Below are positions 51,559 to 60,650 of a stretch of DNA of 64,000 nt, piece by piece; the stretch's first letter is position 1, and each line of letters begins with the position of its first letter. The stretch is from Rhodococcus sp. SGAir0479 (GTDB lineage Bacteria > Actinomycetota > Actinomycetes > Mycobacteriales > Mycobacteriaceae). The stretch lies in contig NZ_CP039432.1 in NCBI RefSeq assembly GCF_005484805.1, forward strand, positions 4,650,001-4,714,000, written 5' to 3'. The notes below the pieces were generated by a model. That model did not search any database. It was not told the DNA's origin and saw only the letters and a list, made by a program, of their open reading frames with translations. Both the position numbers and the translations under genes were made by a program.

Positions 51559-53160
51559 GTGCGTTCGACCACATCCGTACCCGCGCTCGACCGCCGCGCG
51601 TTCCTCCGCGGGAGCGGGCTCGCCGCCTTCGCAGTGCTCGGTGCAGTCGCCACCACCGGCTGCGCCTCGGCCGTCGCCGAGTTACGTTCCGGCGCCGCAG
51701 TTTCCGGAGACGTCACCGCGCGACGCGGTGGCACGGTCCGGGTCGGTCTGGCGAACGACCTGGTCGCAGGCGGCATCCTCACCAGTTCCAACGATGCGAT
51801 CATCACCACCGTGGGTCTGGTGTACGAGACGCTGATCCGCTACCCCGGCGACAGTCTCGAGCCTCAACCCTCGCTCGCCACGTCGTGGCAGTTGGCCGCC
51901 GACCGGCTCAGCCTCGACCTGCGGTTGCGCGACGACGTCCACTTCCACTCGGGACGCCGATTCACCTCTGCCGATGCGGAGTTCGCGCTGCGCACGTATG
52001 CCGACCCCAAATGGACGGCGCAGCTGCGGAGCACCGCGGCCACCATCACGGGGTACGACACGAGCGATCCTGCCCGGCTGGTGCTGACGTTCGCCCGGCC
52101 CATCGGCAACATCTTCGACCTGCTCGACATCGTCCCGATGATCGACCGCGACACGGTCGCCGAGCTGGCAGCGGGAGAGACGTACATCGGAACCGGTCCC
52201 TTCGTGTTGGCCTCGCGGACCCCCAACTCGCAGATCGTCTTCGAGAGGAATTCGAACTACTGGCGTCCCGACCGGCCGTACCTGGACCGCGTCGAGGCCG
52301 CTGTCATCACGGACTCGTCGGCGCTGCTCGCCAACGTCCGGTCCGGGCGCATCGACTACACCGGGGCGCTCACCTATCGCGACGCGAACAATCTCACCCG
52401 GCTCGGTGGCTTCTCGGTGGTCGAGGAGGAGGGTGCCGAGGGCCAGTTCTACCTGGGCACCAACGTGGCCTCGCCGGCTCTGCAGGACGTTCGGGTCCGC
52501 CGGGCCATCGCGTACGCGGTCGACCGGGAGCGGATCGTCGACGAGGTCTTCCGCGGCGCCGCCTATCCCGCGAACCTGCCGTGGCCGCGGCACTCGCCGG
52601 CGTACGACGAGGACCGCAACACCACCTACACGCTCGATCCCGACCGGGCGCGTGCGCTGCTCGCGGAGGTCGGGGAGCTCCCGCCGATCCCGCTGACCTA
52701 CGCGGCAGGCAGTCCCTCGAACGAGACCATCGCCCAGATCGTGCAGGCGGACCTCGCCGCCGTGGGGCTGACCGTGGAACTCGATCCGGTCGAGAACGCG
52801 GTCGCGGTCAAGCAGCTCATCGCGGGCCAGTTCCCCGGTCTGTGGCTGCTCACGCACAGCTTCGCGCAGTACACACCGGCCACGCTGACGGTCAGCGCCT
52901 ATCCCTTCAACGCCCGCAGGAACGCGTCGAACTTCACCGACGCCGACTACCTCGCGGCCGCGGAGGCCGCGTGGCCCGTGTCGGGGGAGGAACCCGAGGC
53001 GCTGGCGCGCTACCGCGCCGTCAACGACCAACTGCTCGAGCACCTGTTCCTGATCGAGTTGGCGGTCGTCGTCCCGCGCCTGGTGACGACGTCGAGGCTG
53101 CGCGGGTTCGGTTGGACCCGGCGCACGGAACCGCAACTGGCCGACGCCTTCCTGGCGTGA
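51559..53160 (+). CDS. ABC transporter substrate-binding lipoprotein, peptide/nickel type
   Basis: This 533-residue family 5 solute-binding protein has a twin-arginine-like motif (DRRAFLRGSG), a hydrophobic core and the lipobox TTGC, so it is exported and lipid-anchored. Family features are GGTVRVGL, LYETLIRYPGDSLEPQPSLATSW, and VRRAIAYAVDRERIVDEVF. In this setting it probably captures an alkyl or aryl sulfate ester or sulfonate rather than a peptide, which is inference from the AtsK-like gene. GTG 51559 has GAAGGG 11 nt upstream. Confidence 0.9.
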   Translation: MRSTTSVPALDRRAFLRGSGLAAFAVLGAVATTGCASAVAELRSGAAVSGDVTARRGGTVRVGLANDLVAGGILTSSNDAIITTVGLVYETLIRYPGDSLEPQPSLATSWQLAADRLSLDLRLRDDVHFHSGRRFTSADAEFALRTYADPKWTAQLRSTAATITGYDTSDPARLVLTFARPIGNIFDLLDIVPMIDRDTVAELAAGETYIGTGPFVLASRTPNSQIVFERNSNYWRPDRPYLDRVEAAVITDSSALLANVRSGRIDYTGALTYRDANNLTRLGGFSVVEEEGAEGQFYLGTNVASPALQDVRVRRAIAYAVDRERIVDEVFRGAAYPANLPWPRHSPAYDEDRNTTYTLDPDRARALLAEVGELPPIPLTYAAGSPSNETIAQIVQADLAAVGLTVELDPVENAVAVKQLIAGQFPGLWLLTHSFAQYTPATLTVSAYPFNARRNASNFTDADYLAAAEAAWPVSGEEPEALARYRAVNDQLLEHLFLIELAVVVPRLVTTSRLRGFGWTRRTEPQLADAFLA

Positions 53161-53199
53161 ATCCACTCCGAGTATCGACGAGAGTTCAAGGACCCCGAC

Positions 53200-54159
53200 A
53201 TGTCCCGTTACATCCTCAGTCGCCTGCCATCGGTGCTGCTGGTGCTCTTCCTGGCGTCGGTCACCATCTTCCTGCTGCTCCGGCTCGTCCCGGGCGACCC
53301 GGCTGCCACGCTGGCCGGTCCGGACGCGACCCCGGACGTGATCGCCGCGATCCGCCACGACCTGGGCCTCGACCGGTCCGTCTGGGCCCAGTACGCGTCC
53401 TGGATCGGGGGCGTGGTGACCTTCGATCTCGGCCGGTCGTACATGCTCGGCGGATCGATCTCGGGGCTCATCGGCGACGCCCTGCTCAACACCGTGGTAC
53501 TCGCGGCGTCCGCGCTGGGCTTCGCCGTCGTGACCGCGCTGGTCGTCAGTGTCGCGTCGGTGTTGTGGCCGCGGCGGTGGTTGACCGCGATCGTGAACGG
53601 CGCCAACACGATCGCCGTCGCACTGCCGACGTTCGTGACCGGCGTCCTGCTGGTCCTGGTGTTCGCGGTGCTGGTCCCCGTTCTGCCCGCTGGTGGGGTG
53701 CCGCCGGACGGCTTCTGGGCGCGGCCGGGCATCACCGCGCAGTACCTCCTGCTCCCGGCGGTGTGCCTGGGGCTGCCGGCCGCGGCAGCGCTGACACGCT
53801 TCCTGTCCGAGTCCCTGCGCACCGAGCTGCGACGACCGCACGCCGTCACCCAGGAAGCCCTGGGCATCTCCCGGTGGACGATCGTCACCCGCGGTGCCCT
53901 GCGCGCGGCCCTGCCTCCCGTGGTGACGGTGCTGGGCATCCAGGCCGGTGCACTTCTCGGGGGCGCGGTGCTGGTGGAGGCGATCTTCGCGTGGCCGGGA
54001 GTCGGTCTGCTCATCGAGCAGGGCATCAGCCGGCGCGACTACCCGGTGGTGCAGGCGCTGCTCCTGCTGTCGGTGACGGTGTTCGTGATCGTCCAGCTGG
54101 TCACCGATCTCGTGCACGCCACCCTCGATCCCCGCATCCGAATCGGAGCCCACGCATGA
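53200..54159 (+). CDS. ABC transporter permease, DppB-like
   Basis: This 319-residue permease has six helices, the N-terminal helix typical of DppB (ILSRLPSVLLVLFLASVTIFLLLRLVPGDP) and the EAA-type loop QEALGISRWTIVTRGALRAALPPVVT. It forms a heterodimer with the next permease. ATG 53200 follows AAGGA. The stop overlaps the next ATG as ATGA. Confidence 0.93.
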   Translation: MSRYILSRLPSVLLVLFLASVTIFLLLRLVPGDPAATLAGPDATPDVIAAIRHDLGLDRSVWAQYASWIGGVVTFDLGRSYMLGGSISGLIGDALLNTVVLAASALGFAVVTALVVSVASVLWPRRWLTAIVNGANTIAVALPTFVTGVLLVLVFAVLVPVLPAGGVPPDGFWARPGITAQYLLLPAVCLGLPAAAALTRFLSESLRTELRRPHAVTQEALGISRWTIVTRGALRAALPPVVTVLGIQAGALLGGAVLVEAIFAWPGVGLLIEQGISRRDYPVVQALLLLSVTVFVIVQLVTDLVHATLDPRIRIGAHA

Positions 54160-55025
54160 GCACGGTCACGACCGACCCCATTCTCACCGCCCGTCCGGTG
54201 GCCGCCGGCACCCGCAACCGGCCCGTCCGCGACGCGCTCACCCGCGGACAGGGGCTCGTCGGGGTGCTGCTGGTCGCCACGATCGCGGTCCTCGGGCTGG
54301 CGGCCCCGCTGCTGGCACCGTTCGACCCGCTCGAGCAGATCCGCGGGGCCAACCTGCTCGGCCCCAGCAGTACGCACTGGTTCGGCACCGACGAAGTCAA
54401 CCGGGACGTGTTCACCCGCGCGCTGTACGGCATCCGGGTCAACCTGGTGATCGTTTTCGCGTCGGTGTTCGTCGGCGCGGTCGTCGGCACCCTCGTCGGG
54501 CTGGTGACGTCGGTGCACCCGGTCGCCGACGCGATCGCCCAGCGGCTGTTCGACGTGATCCTGGCCTTCCCCGCCCTGATCCTGGCGATCGCGTTGGCCG
54601 CCGTGGTCGGACCCGGCGCGCTCACCGTCGGCGTGGTGGTCGTGGCCGCCGAGATCCCGATCTTCGGGCGGCTGGTCCGGGCATCCGTGCTCGAGATCCG
54701 GGAACTGCCCTACGTCGAGGCGGCACGGGTGATCGGCGCGGGCCGCTGGTGGATCCTGCGCACCCACATCCTCCCGAACGCGCTCGACACGCTCGCGGTC
54801 CAGGTCGCGCTGTCGCTCTCCATCGCCGTGTTCATCGAGGGCGCAATGAGTTTCATCGGCATCGGCGTTCGTGCTCCACAGCCGTCGCTGGGCGCGATCA
54901 TCTCGGGCTCGGTCCAGAACCTCGACGCCAACCCGATGTACGCCTTCGGACCACTGCTGCTGGTGTCCGGACTCGTGCTCGGCTTCCTGCTCATCGCACA
55001 GGCCCTCGGCCGTGCCCGCCGCTGA
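54156..55025 (+). CDS. ABC transporter permease, DppC-like
   Basis: This 289-residue permease has an N-terminal OppC-type segment (LLAPFDPLEQIRGANLLGPSSTHWFGTDEVNRDVFTRALYGIR) and the EAA loop PYVEAARVIGAGRWWILRTHILPNAL. Six helices are predicted. It is translationally coupled to the upstream permease. Confidence 0.93.
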   Translation: MSTVTTDPILTARPVAAGTRNRPVRDALTRGQGLVGVLLVATIAVLGLAAPLLAPFDPLEQIRGANLLGPSSTHWFGTDEVNRDVFTRALYGIRVNLVIVFASVFVGAVVGTLVGLVTSVHPVADAIAQRLFDVILAFPALILAIALAAVVGPGALTVGVVVVAAEIPIFGRLVRASVLEIRELPYVEAARVIGAGRWWILRTHILPNALDTLAVQVALSLSIAVFIEGAMSFIGIGVRAPQPSLGAIISGSVQNLDANPMYAFGPLLLVSGLVLGFLLIAQALGRARR

Positions 55026-55038
55026 TCGGAGAAGGACG

Positions 55039-56718
55039 ATGACCGCATCGACACCACCGGAGACACCGGTACTCGCCGTCCACGACCTGGTCGTCGGATT
55101 CGGCGGCGCGGACCCCGTCGTCGACCAGGTCGACCTCACCGTCCACTCCGGCGAGATCGTCGCGCTGGTGGGCGAATCCGGGTCGGGCAAATCCCTCACC
55201 GCGCGCACGGTCCTGGGCCTGCTGCCGGACGGCGCGCACGCTCGGGGCTCGGTGGTCCTCACCGGAACCCAGGTGATCGGGGCCGATCCCGCGACACTGC
55301 GGGCGCTGCGCGGGACTGCCGCCGCCATGGTGTTCCAGGAACCGCAGACCGCGCTCAACCCGGTCCAGACGATCGGCACCCAGCTCGCACTCGCGTTGCG
55401 GGCGCACGGCAGGCTGTCGCGGGCCGAGGTCCGCGAACGCAGCATCGAACTGCTCCGCCGCGTCGAGATCCCCGAGCCCGAACGCCGGCTCGACTGGTAC
55501 CCGCACCAGTTGTCGGGCGGTCAGAAGCAGCGGGTCGTCATCGCGTTGGCGCTCTCCGGACGCCCGGCCCTCCTCATCGCCGACGAGCCGACCACCGCGC
55601 TGGACGTGACGGTGCAGGCCGAGATCCTCGACCTACTGCGCGGTCTGGGCCGCGAGACCGGCGCGGGCGTCCTGCTCATCACGCACAACATGGGTGTCGT
55701 CGCGGACATCGCCGATCGCGTCGCGGTGATGCGTGCGGGCCGGATCGTGGAGCAGGAAGGCGTCTTCGAGCTCTTCGCCGCGCCGGACCACCCCTACACC
55801 CGTCAGTTGCTGGCGGCGGTGCCACGGCTGCCCGCACCCGCCGAGTTCCCGGTGCCCGCCCCGGATCCGGTGCCGCCGCGGGACCCGGTCCTGGTGCTCG
55901 AGGGCGTGTCGGTGATCCATCCCGGTCGCCGAGGAGCACCGGAGTTCGCCGCACTGTCGGACGTCGACCTCTCGGTCGCGCCCGGGGAGGTACTCGGCCT
56001 GGTCGGCGAATCCGGCTCCGGCAAGACCACCCTGGGCCGCACCGCCCTCGGAGTCGTGCGCCCCACCACGGGCCGGGTGGTACTCGACGGCATCGATCTC
56101 ACCGCCGCGTCGCGCCGTGATCTTCGACTGCTCCGCAAGGGGGTCGCACTCGTCCATCAGGACCCGGGTGCGTCGCTGGACCCCCGCCGGTCCGTGGGAC
56201 AGTCCGTCGCCGAGCCGCTGGAGGTGCATCGGGCCGCGTCCGGAGCGCTGCTGCGGACGGCGGTCGGTGACCTGCTCGAATCCGTGCGGCTGTCGAGGAG
56301 CTTCGCCGACCGACGGCCGGCCGAGCTGTCCGGCGGCCAGCGTCAACGTGTGGCGCTGGCGCGCGCGCTGGCCCTGGCTCCGCGCCTGCTGGTGGCGGAC
56401 GAGCCGACCAGCGCTCTCGACGTCTCGGTGCAGGCGGAGATCCTGGACCTGTTCGCGGACCTGCGGGAGCAGTACCGCTTCGCGTGCCTGTTCATCAGTC
56501 ACGAGCTGGCGGTCGTCCACACCGTCGCCGACCGGGTGGCCGTGCTGCGCGGGGGCCGGGTGGTCGAGACCGGACCCGTCACGTCGGTCTTCGGTGCCCC
56601 CACCGACGGGTACACCCGCCGACTCGTCGGCGCCGTGCCGGTCCCGGACCCCGTCCGTCAGCGCGGCGAGGCCCCCGCTGCTCCGTCTGCCGGCGCCCCG
56701 CTCTCCGCGGCGGTCTGA
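55039..56718 (+). CDS. ABC transporter ATPase, fused DppD-DppF type
   Basis: This 559-residue protein has two nucleotide-binding domains. Domain 1 (residues ~10-270) has Walker [10 protein letters not shown]-loop FQEPQTAL, signature LSGGQKQR and Walker [13 protein letters not shown]. Domain 2 (~290-540) has [25 protein letters not shown] and [12 protein letters not shown]. Each has the oligopeptide-type C-terminal HPYTRQLL or TDGYTRRLV. One fused ATPase thus serves the two permeases. GAAGGA precedes ATG 55039. Confidence 0.94.
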   Translation: MTASTPPETPVLAVHDLVVGFGGADPVVDQVDLTVHSGEIVALVGESGSGKSLTARTVLGLLPDGAHARGSVVLTGTQVIGADPATLRALRGTAAAMVFQEPQTALNPVQTIGTQLALALRAHGRLSRAEVRERSIELLRRVEIPEPERRLDWYPHQLSGGQKQRVVIALALSGRPALLIADEPTTALDVTVQAEILDLLRGLGRETGAGVLLITHNMGVVADIADRVAVMRAGRIVEQEGVFELFAAPDHPYTRQLLAAVPRLPAPAEFPVPAPDPVPPRDPVLVLEGVSVIHPGRRGAPEFAALSDVDLSVAPGEVLGLVGESGSGKTTLGRTALGVVRPTTGRVVLDGIDLTAASRRDLRLLRKGVALVHQDPGASLDPRRSVGQSVAEPLEVHRAASGALLRTAVGDLLESVRLSRSFADRRPAELSGGQRQRVALARALALAPRLLVADEPTSALDVSVQAEILDLFADLREQYRFACLFISHELAVVHTVADRVAVLRGGRVVETGPVTSVFGAPTDGYTRRLVGAVPVPDPVRQRGEAPAAPSAGAPLSAAV

Positions 56719-56762
56719 CCGGATTTTCCGAAACCGAAACCCCTATCGAAAGGACGAAACAG

Positions 56763-57725
56763 ATGACCACAGCACTGCGCCCCACCACCGCCGCCGAGGT
56801 CTACGCCGCCGGCGGGATCACCGTCACCAAGGTCGGTGAGCACATCGGTGCCGTCATCGAGGGCGTGCGCCTGTCCGGTGACCTGTCGGCCCAGACGGCG
56901 GACGCCATCCGCTACGCGCTGGCCACCAACAAGGTGATCTTCTTCCGCGGGCAGCAGCACCTCGACGACGCCGAGCAGTACGCGTTCGCCGGCACGCTGG
57001 GAAGCCAGACCACGACGCACCCGACGCTGACGTCCGAGGACAACCGGACGCTCGTGATCGAGGGGGCCGCCAACAGTTGGCACACCGACGTCACGTTCAT
57101 CGACCGCATCCCCAAGGCGTCGATCCTGCGCCCGGTCCAGATCCCCGCCTACGGCGGTGCGACGACGTGGGCCTCGACCACTGCGGCGTACGAGCAGTTG
57201 CCCCCGGCTCTGAAGGCGCTGGTGGAGAACCTGAGGGCGGTGCACTCCAACGAGTACGACTACGCGGAGGTGGCGGCCGGCAACCGGGACCGCGCCGCGC
57301 TCGGGGGACGGTTCGCGGAGTTCACCCGAACGGTCTTCGAGACCGAGCACCCGGTGGTGCGGGTGCACCCGGAGACAGGGGAGCGGTCGCTGCTGCTGGG
57401 GCACTTCGTGAAGGAGTTCGTCGGGCTCAAGCCGTCCGAGACCACGGCGCTGTTCCAGCTGCTGCAGGCCCGGATCACCAAGCTCGAGAACACCGTTCGC
57501 TGGAACTGGGCGCCGGGCGACCTGGCCATCTGGGACAACCGGAACACCCAGCACTACGGCATCGCCGACTTCGGGAACCAGGTGCGCAACATCCACCGCG
57601 TCACGCTCGCCGGGGACGTGCCGGTCGACGTGCACGGCAATTCCAGCCGCATCCGGGTGGGCGACGCCTCGCACTTCTCGGTGGTCGACGAGCCGCGCCG
57701 GCTGCCCGGTTTCGAGTCCGCCTGA
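56763..57725 (+). CDS. AtsK-like alkylsulfatase dioxygenase (TauD/TfdA family)
   Basis: This 320-residue Fe(II)/2-oxoglutarate dioxygenase has the iron ligands His107 and Asp109 (SWHTDVTF) and His264 ([10 protein letters not shown]), with Arg275/Arg279 for 2-oxoglutarate. [34 protein letters not shown] is closer to alkylsulfatases AtsK and M. tuberculosis Rv3406 than to taurine dioxygenase. It would release sulfate from alkyl sulfate esters as a sulfur source. GAAAGGA precedes ATG 56763. It is the last gene of the ABC operon. Confidence 0.9.
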   Translation: MTTALRPTTAAEVYAAGGITVTKVGEHIGAVIEGVRLSGDLSAQTADAIRYALATNKVIFFRGQQHLDDAEQYAFAGTLGSQTTTHPTLTSEDNRTLVIEGAANSWHTDVTFIDRIPKASILRPVQIPAYGGATTWASTTAAYEQLPPALKALVENLRAVHSNEYDYAEVAAGNRDRAALGGRFAEFTRTVFETEHPVVRVHPETGERSLLLGHFVKEFVGLKPSETTALFQLLQARITKLENTVRWNWAPGDLAIWDNRNTQHYGIADFGNQVRNIHRVTLAGDVPVDVHGNSSRIRVGDASHFSVVDEPRRLPGFESA

Positions 57726-57736
57726 CGGGGAGGGAG

Positions 57737-57780
57737 ACGGAAGGGCCCGGCGACCGCACGCGGTCGCCGGGCCCTTCCGT
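57737..57780 (+). terminator. Bidirectional terminator between AtsK-like gene and znuB
   Basis: A perfect 20-bp stem (ACGGAAGGGCCCGGCGACCG and complement) with the 4-nt loop CACG lies 11 nt after the dioxygenase stop and just after the znuB stop. Confidence 0.85.
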
Positions 57781-57783
57781 GCG

Positions 57784-58683
57784 TCATGCGTGGAGGTGTT
57801 CTCCGGCGGGAACGACGGCCCGCCCCGCGGACCGTCTCCGCGACGCGCCGATCGCCCGGCACACCAGGTAGATCACGAACGAGATCGTCGTGACGAACGT
57901 CGAGACCGGGACGCCGGGCGCGAGCGAGAGCAGGATGCCGCCGACCGCGGCCAGTTCGGCGAACAGCACCGCGAGCACCGTCGCGCGCAGCGGGTCCGCG
58001 GTGACGTGCCCGGCCGCGGCGGCCGGGGTGATCAGCAGCGCCATCACCAGCAGGGCGCCGACGATCTGCACGCCCAGCGCGGCGGTGATCCCGACGAGGA
58101 CCGCGAACACGATCGACAGTCCGCGCACCGGGACCCCGCGGGCGGCGGCCACCTCGGGATCGGTACTCGCGAACAACAGCGGCCGGTAGATCACGGACAG
58201 CGTGCCCAGCACCACGACGGCACACCCCAGCAGCAGCAGCAGGCCCGAGTTGCCGGGCGCGACGATCTGCCCCACCAGCAGCGAGAAGCTCGTGCCGGTA
58301 CGGCCGTCGTACGCCCACAGGAACAACACCGACAGACCCAGACCGAACGCCATGATCACGCCGATCACCGAGTCGCGTTCGCGCGCTTTGGTGCCCAGCA
58401 GACCGAAGAGGACGGCGGCGACGACCGAACCGACGACGGCGCCGATCCCGACGCCGACCCCGATCAGCAACGCGGCCGATGCGCCGGTCAGCGACAGCTC
58501 CGACGTCCCGTGCACCGCGAACGACATCTGCCGACTCACGATCAGCGGGCCGATCACGCCGGCCAGCAGCCCGAGAATCGCGCCGGCGATCAGCGCCTGC
58601 TGGACGAAGTCGTACCGCAGCAGGTCCGCGGTGGTGGAGAAGTCGAGCAGGTGCGACATGGCGTCGGTGAACTTGTTGCTCAT
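57784..58683 (-). CDS. znuB: Zinc ABC transporter permease
   Basis: This 299-residue ABC-3 family permease has about eight helices: FVQQALIAGAILGLLAGVIGPLIVSRQMSFAVHGTSELSLTGASAALLIG, and VGALLVMALLITPAAAAGHV. It forms the membrane channel for ZnuC and ZnuA. ATG 58683 overlaps the znuC stop as ATGA. Manganese permeases of the same family look alike, but the His-rich ZnuA favours zinc. Confidence 0.92.
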   Translation of the reverse strand: MSNKFTDAMSHLLDFSTTADLLRYDFVQQALIAGAILGLLAGVIGPLIVSRQMSFAVHGTSELSLTGASAALLIGVGVGIGAVVGSVVAAVLFGLLGTKARERDSVIGVIMAFGLGLSVLFLWAYDGRTGTSFSLLVGQIVAPGNSGLLLLLGCAVVVLGTLSVIYRPLLFASTDPEVAAARGVPVRGLSIVFAVLVGITAALGVQIVGALLVMALLITPAAAAGHVTADPLRATVLAVLFAELAAVGGILLSLAPGVPVSTFVTTISFVIYLVCRAIGASRRRSAGRAVVPAGEHLHA

Positions 58684-59531
58684 GCGTGGTCCTCGGTGTG
58701 GTGGACGCCCTCGCCGGGGCGCGGGCCGCAGCCGCTGCCGAGCGCGTCGATGGCGTCGCCGGTCCCGACGACCACGAGACGGCCGCGGACGTGCAGCACC
58801 TCGACGTCGGTGCGGTACAGCTCGGACAGCACCTCGGAGGTCATGACCTCCGAGGGCGTGCCGATCCGGAACTTGCCGTCGACCAGGTAGAGGACGCGGT
58901 CGACGAGCGGCAGGATCGGGTTGATCTCGTGCGTGACGAACAGGACCGCGGTGTCGTGGTCGCGGCGCCGACGGTCGATCAGTTCGGACACGCGGTGCTG
59001 GTTGGCGAGGTCGAGGCTCAGCAGCGGCTCGTCGCACAGCAGCACCTTGGGGTCGCCGACGAGCGCCTGCGCGATCCGCAACCGCTGCTGCTCACCGCCC
59101 GACATCGATCCGATCGGCGCGTCGGCATACGCCTGCGCGCCCACCTGTGCGATGGCGGAATCGACGATCGCGCGCCGCCGGGCCCGCCCGAACAGCCCGG
59201 TGCCCCAGCGGTGTCCGTCCACGCCGAGCCCGACGAGGTCGCGTCCGCGCAGCGGCAGTCCCTCGTCGAGCGACTTCTGCTGCGGGACGTAGCCGACGTG
59301 TGCGTTGCCGGCCCGGGCCGGGGTGCCGGCGATCCGGACGGTGCCGCACGTCGGGGCCAGCTGACCGAGCAGCACCTTGAGCAGCGACGTCTTGCCGGAA
59401 CCGTTGGGCCCCAGCACGGCGACGAACTCACCCTGCTCGACGGCCAGGTTCAGGTCGGACCACAGCGTGCGGTCACCGAACGACAGGCACGCGTCGCGAA
59501 GTTCGACGGCGGGTGTCCCGGTGCCGCTCAC
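58680..59531 (-). CDS. znuC: Zinc ABC transporter ATPase
   Basis: This 283-residue ATPase has Walker A GPNGSGKT, VGYVPQQKS (Q-loop), signature MSGGEQQR, Walker B VLLCDEPLLSLD and the switch His in FVTHEINP. GTG 59531 overlaps the znuA stop as GTGA. The C-terminus is His-rich (GEGVHHTEDHA), which may bind zinc. Confidence 0.92.
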   Translation of the reverse strand: MSGTGTPAVELRDACLSFGDRTLWSDLNLAVEQGEFVAVLGPNGSGKTSLLKVLLGQLAPTCGTVRIAGTPARAGNAHVGYVPQQKSLDEGLPLRGRDLVGLGVDGHRWGTGLFGRARRRAIVDSAIAQVGAQAYADAPIGSMSGGEQQRLRIAQALVGDPKVLLCDEPLLSLDLANQHRVSELIDRRRRDHDTAVLFVTHEINPILPLVDRVLYLVDGKFRIGTPSEVMTSEVLSELYRTDVEVLHVRGRLVVVGTGDAIDALGSGCGPRPGEGVHHTEDHA

Positions 59532-60487
59532 GACGCACCGTTCAGGGCGTCGGCGAGCGTCTGCGCGGTCCGGGTCTGCCACTGCACGAAGTCCATGCCC
59601 TCGGGCAGGGTCTCGGTGACCTCGACGACGGGCGTGCCGGCCGCCTCGGCGTTCTGCCGGATGCTTTCGGTGACCTTGTCCTCGGTCTGCGCGTTGTAGA
59701 CCAGGACCCGGACCTTCTTGTCGGAGAACAACTGTCGGGTCTCGGCAATCGACGCCGGTGACGGATCGGTGCCGTTCTCGACGGCGCCGGTGAAGGCCGG
59801 GGGCGTGAGATCCTTCAATTTCGCGGCCTCGAGGAGGTAGTAGGCGATCGGCTCGGTCTGGGCGACGGGGGCGTCCCGGTGCGCCGCCGCGATCGCCGCC
59901 GTCGTCTCGGACACCCCGCGCAACCGGTCGCGGAACGTCTCGGCGTTGCGGGTGTAGACGTCGGCGCCGTCGGGGTCGAGCTTGCCGAGTTGTTCGGCGA
60001 TGGCGTTGGCGGTCGCGTCCACGGTCGGCATGTCGTACCAGACGTGCTCGTTGGCGGCGCCGTGCGAGTGGCCGGCGTGCTCCTCGTCGGACTCGGCCGC
60101 GTGGGTGCCGGTGCGCTCCTCGTACAGGTCGAACGCGTCGACGGTGGGCTTGGCGCCGGTGGAGTCCAGGACGTCCTCGACGAACTGGTCGTAGCCGCCG
60201 CCGTTGAGGACGACGAGATCGGCGTCGCTGATCCTCGCCGCGTCGGAGGGGCTGGCCTCGTACGAGTGCGGGTCGGCCGAGGGCTCGGTGACGATCGAGG
60301 TGACCTCGAGCCGGTCACCGGCGACGGCCTGCGCGACACTGCCCCACACGTTGGTGGAGGCGACGACACGGAGCGGGCCGTCGGCGTCGGGTGAACTGCC
60401 GCACGCGGTCAGGGTGACCGCGGCCAGGGCTGCACCGATGGTGGCCGCGGCCGAGCGGAACACGGTGGACTGGCGGGGTTTGCGCAC
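59528..60487 (-). CDS. znuA: Zinc-binding lipoprotein of ABC transporter
   Basis: This 319-residue cluster 9 solute-binding lipoprotein has a signal peptide ending in LTAC. Metal-binding regions are PHSYEASPSDAARI, a His-rich loop (EEHAGHSHGAANEHVWYD) and YNAQTEDKVTESIRQNAE. Usual zinc ligands include His of PHSYE and of EHVWYD. GTG 60487 was chosen because AGGGAG lies 6 nt upstream; GTG 60505 would add six residues and overlap that site. Confidence 0.92.
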   Translation of the reverse strand: MRKPRQSTVFRSAAATIGAALAAVTLTACGSSPDADGPLRVVASTNVWGSVAQAVAGDRLEVTSIVTEPSADPHSYEASPSDAARISDADLVVLNGGGYDQFVEDVLDSTGAKPTVDAFDLYEERTGTHAAESDEEHAGHSHGAANEHVWYDMPTVDATANAIAEQLGKLDPDGADVYTRNAETFRDRLRGVSETTAAIAAAHRDAPVAQTEPIAYYLLEAAKLKDLTPPAFTGAVENGTDPSPASIAETRQLFSDKKVRVLVYNAQTEDKVTESIRQNAEAAGTPVVEVTETLPEGMDFVQWQTRTAQTLADALNGAS

Positions 60488-60548
60488 GACATTCTCCCTG
60501 AACACGACTTGGCGCTGAGTGGGCCGAAGCCGGCCCTCGAACGTTAAT

Positions 60549-60567
60549 GGTAACCGTTTCCGTTTAC
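60549..60567. promoter_or_regulatory. Imperfect palindrome between znuA and LacI gene
   Basis: GGTAACCGTTTCC (60549-60561) is a 13-bp palindrome with two mismatched arm positions, extending as GTAACCG...CGTTTAC to 60567. It is in the divergent promoter region and could be the LacI-family operator or a Zur site. It does not match the TGAAAATNATTTTCA Zur consensus well. Confidence 0.4.
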
Positions 60568-60638
60568 AGACTAGCGGAAGTCGCCGGAACGCCTCCCGCG
60601 AGGTAGGCGTCTGGTTCGCCCTGCCGCCGTCGAACCGA

Positions 60639-60644
60639 TACCGT
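60639..60644 (+). promoter_or_regulatory. -10 element, leaderless LacI gene
   Basis: TACCGT lies 6 nt before ATG 60651, with no ribosome-binding site. Confidence 0.5.
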
Positions 60645-60650
60645 CCCGTT

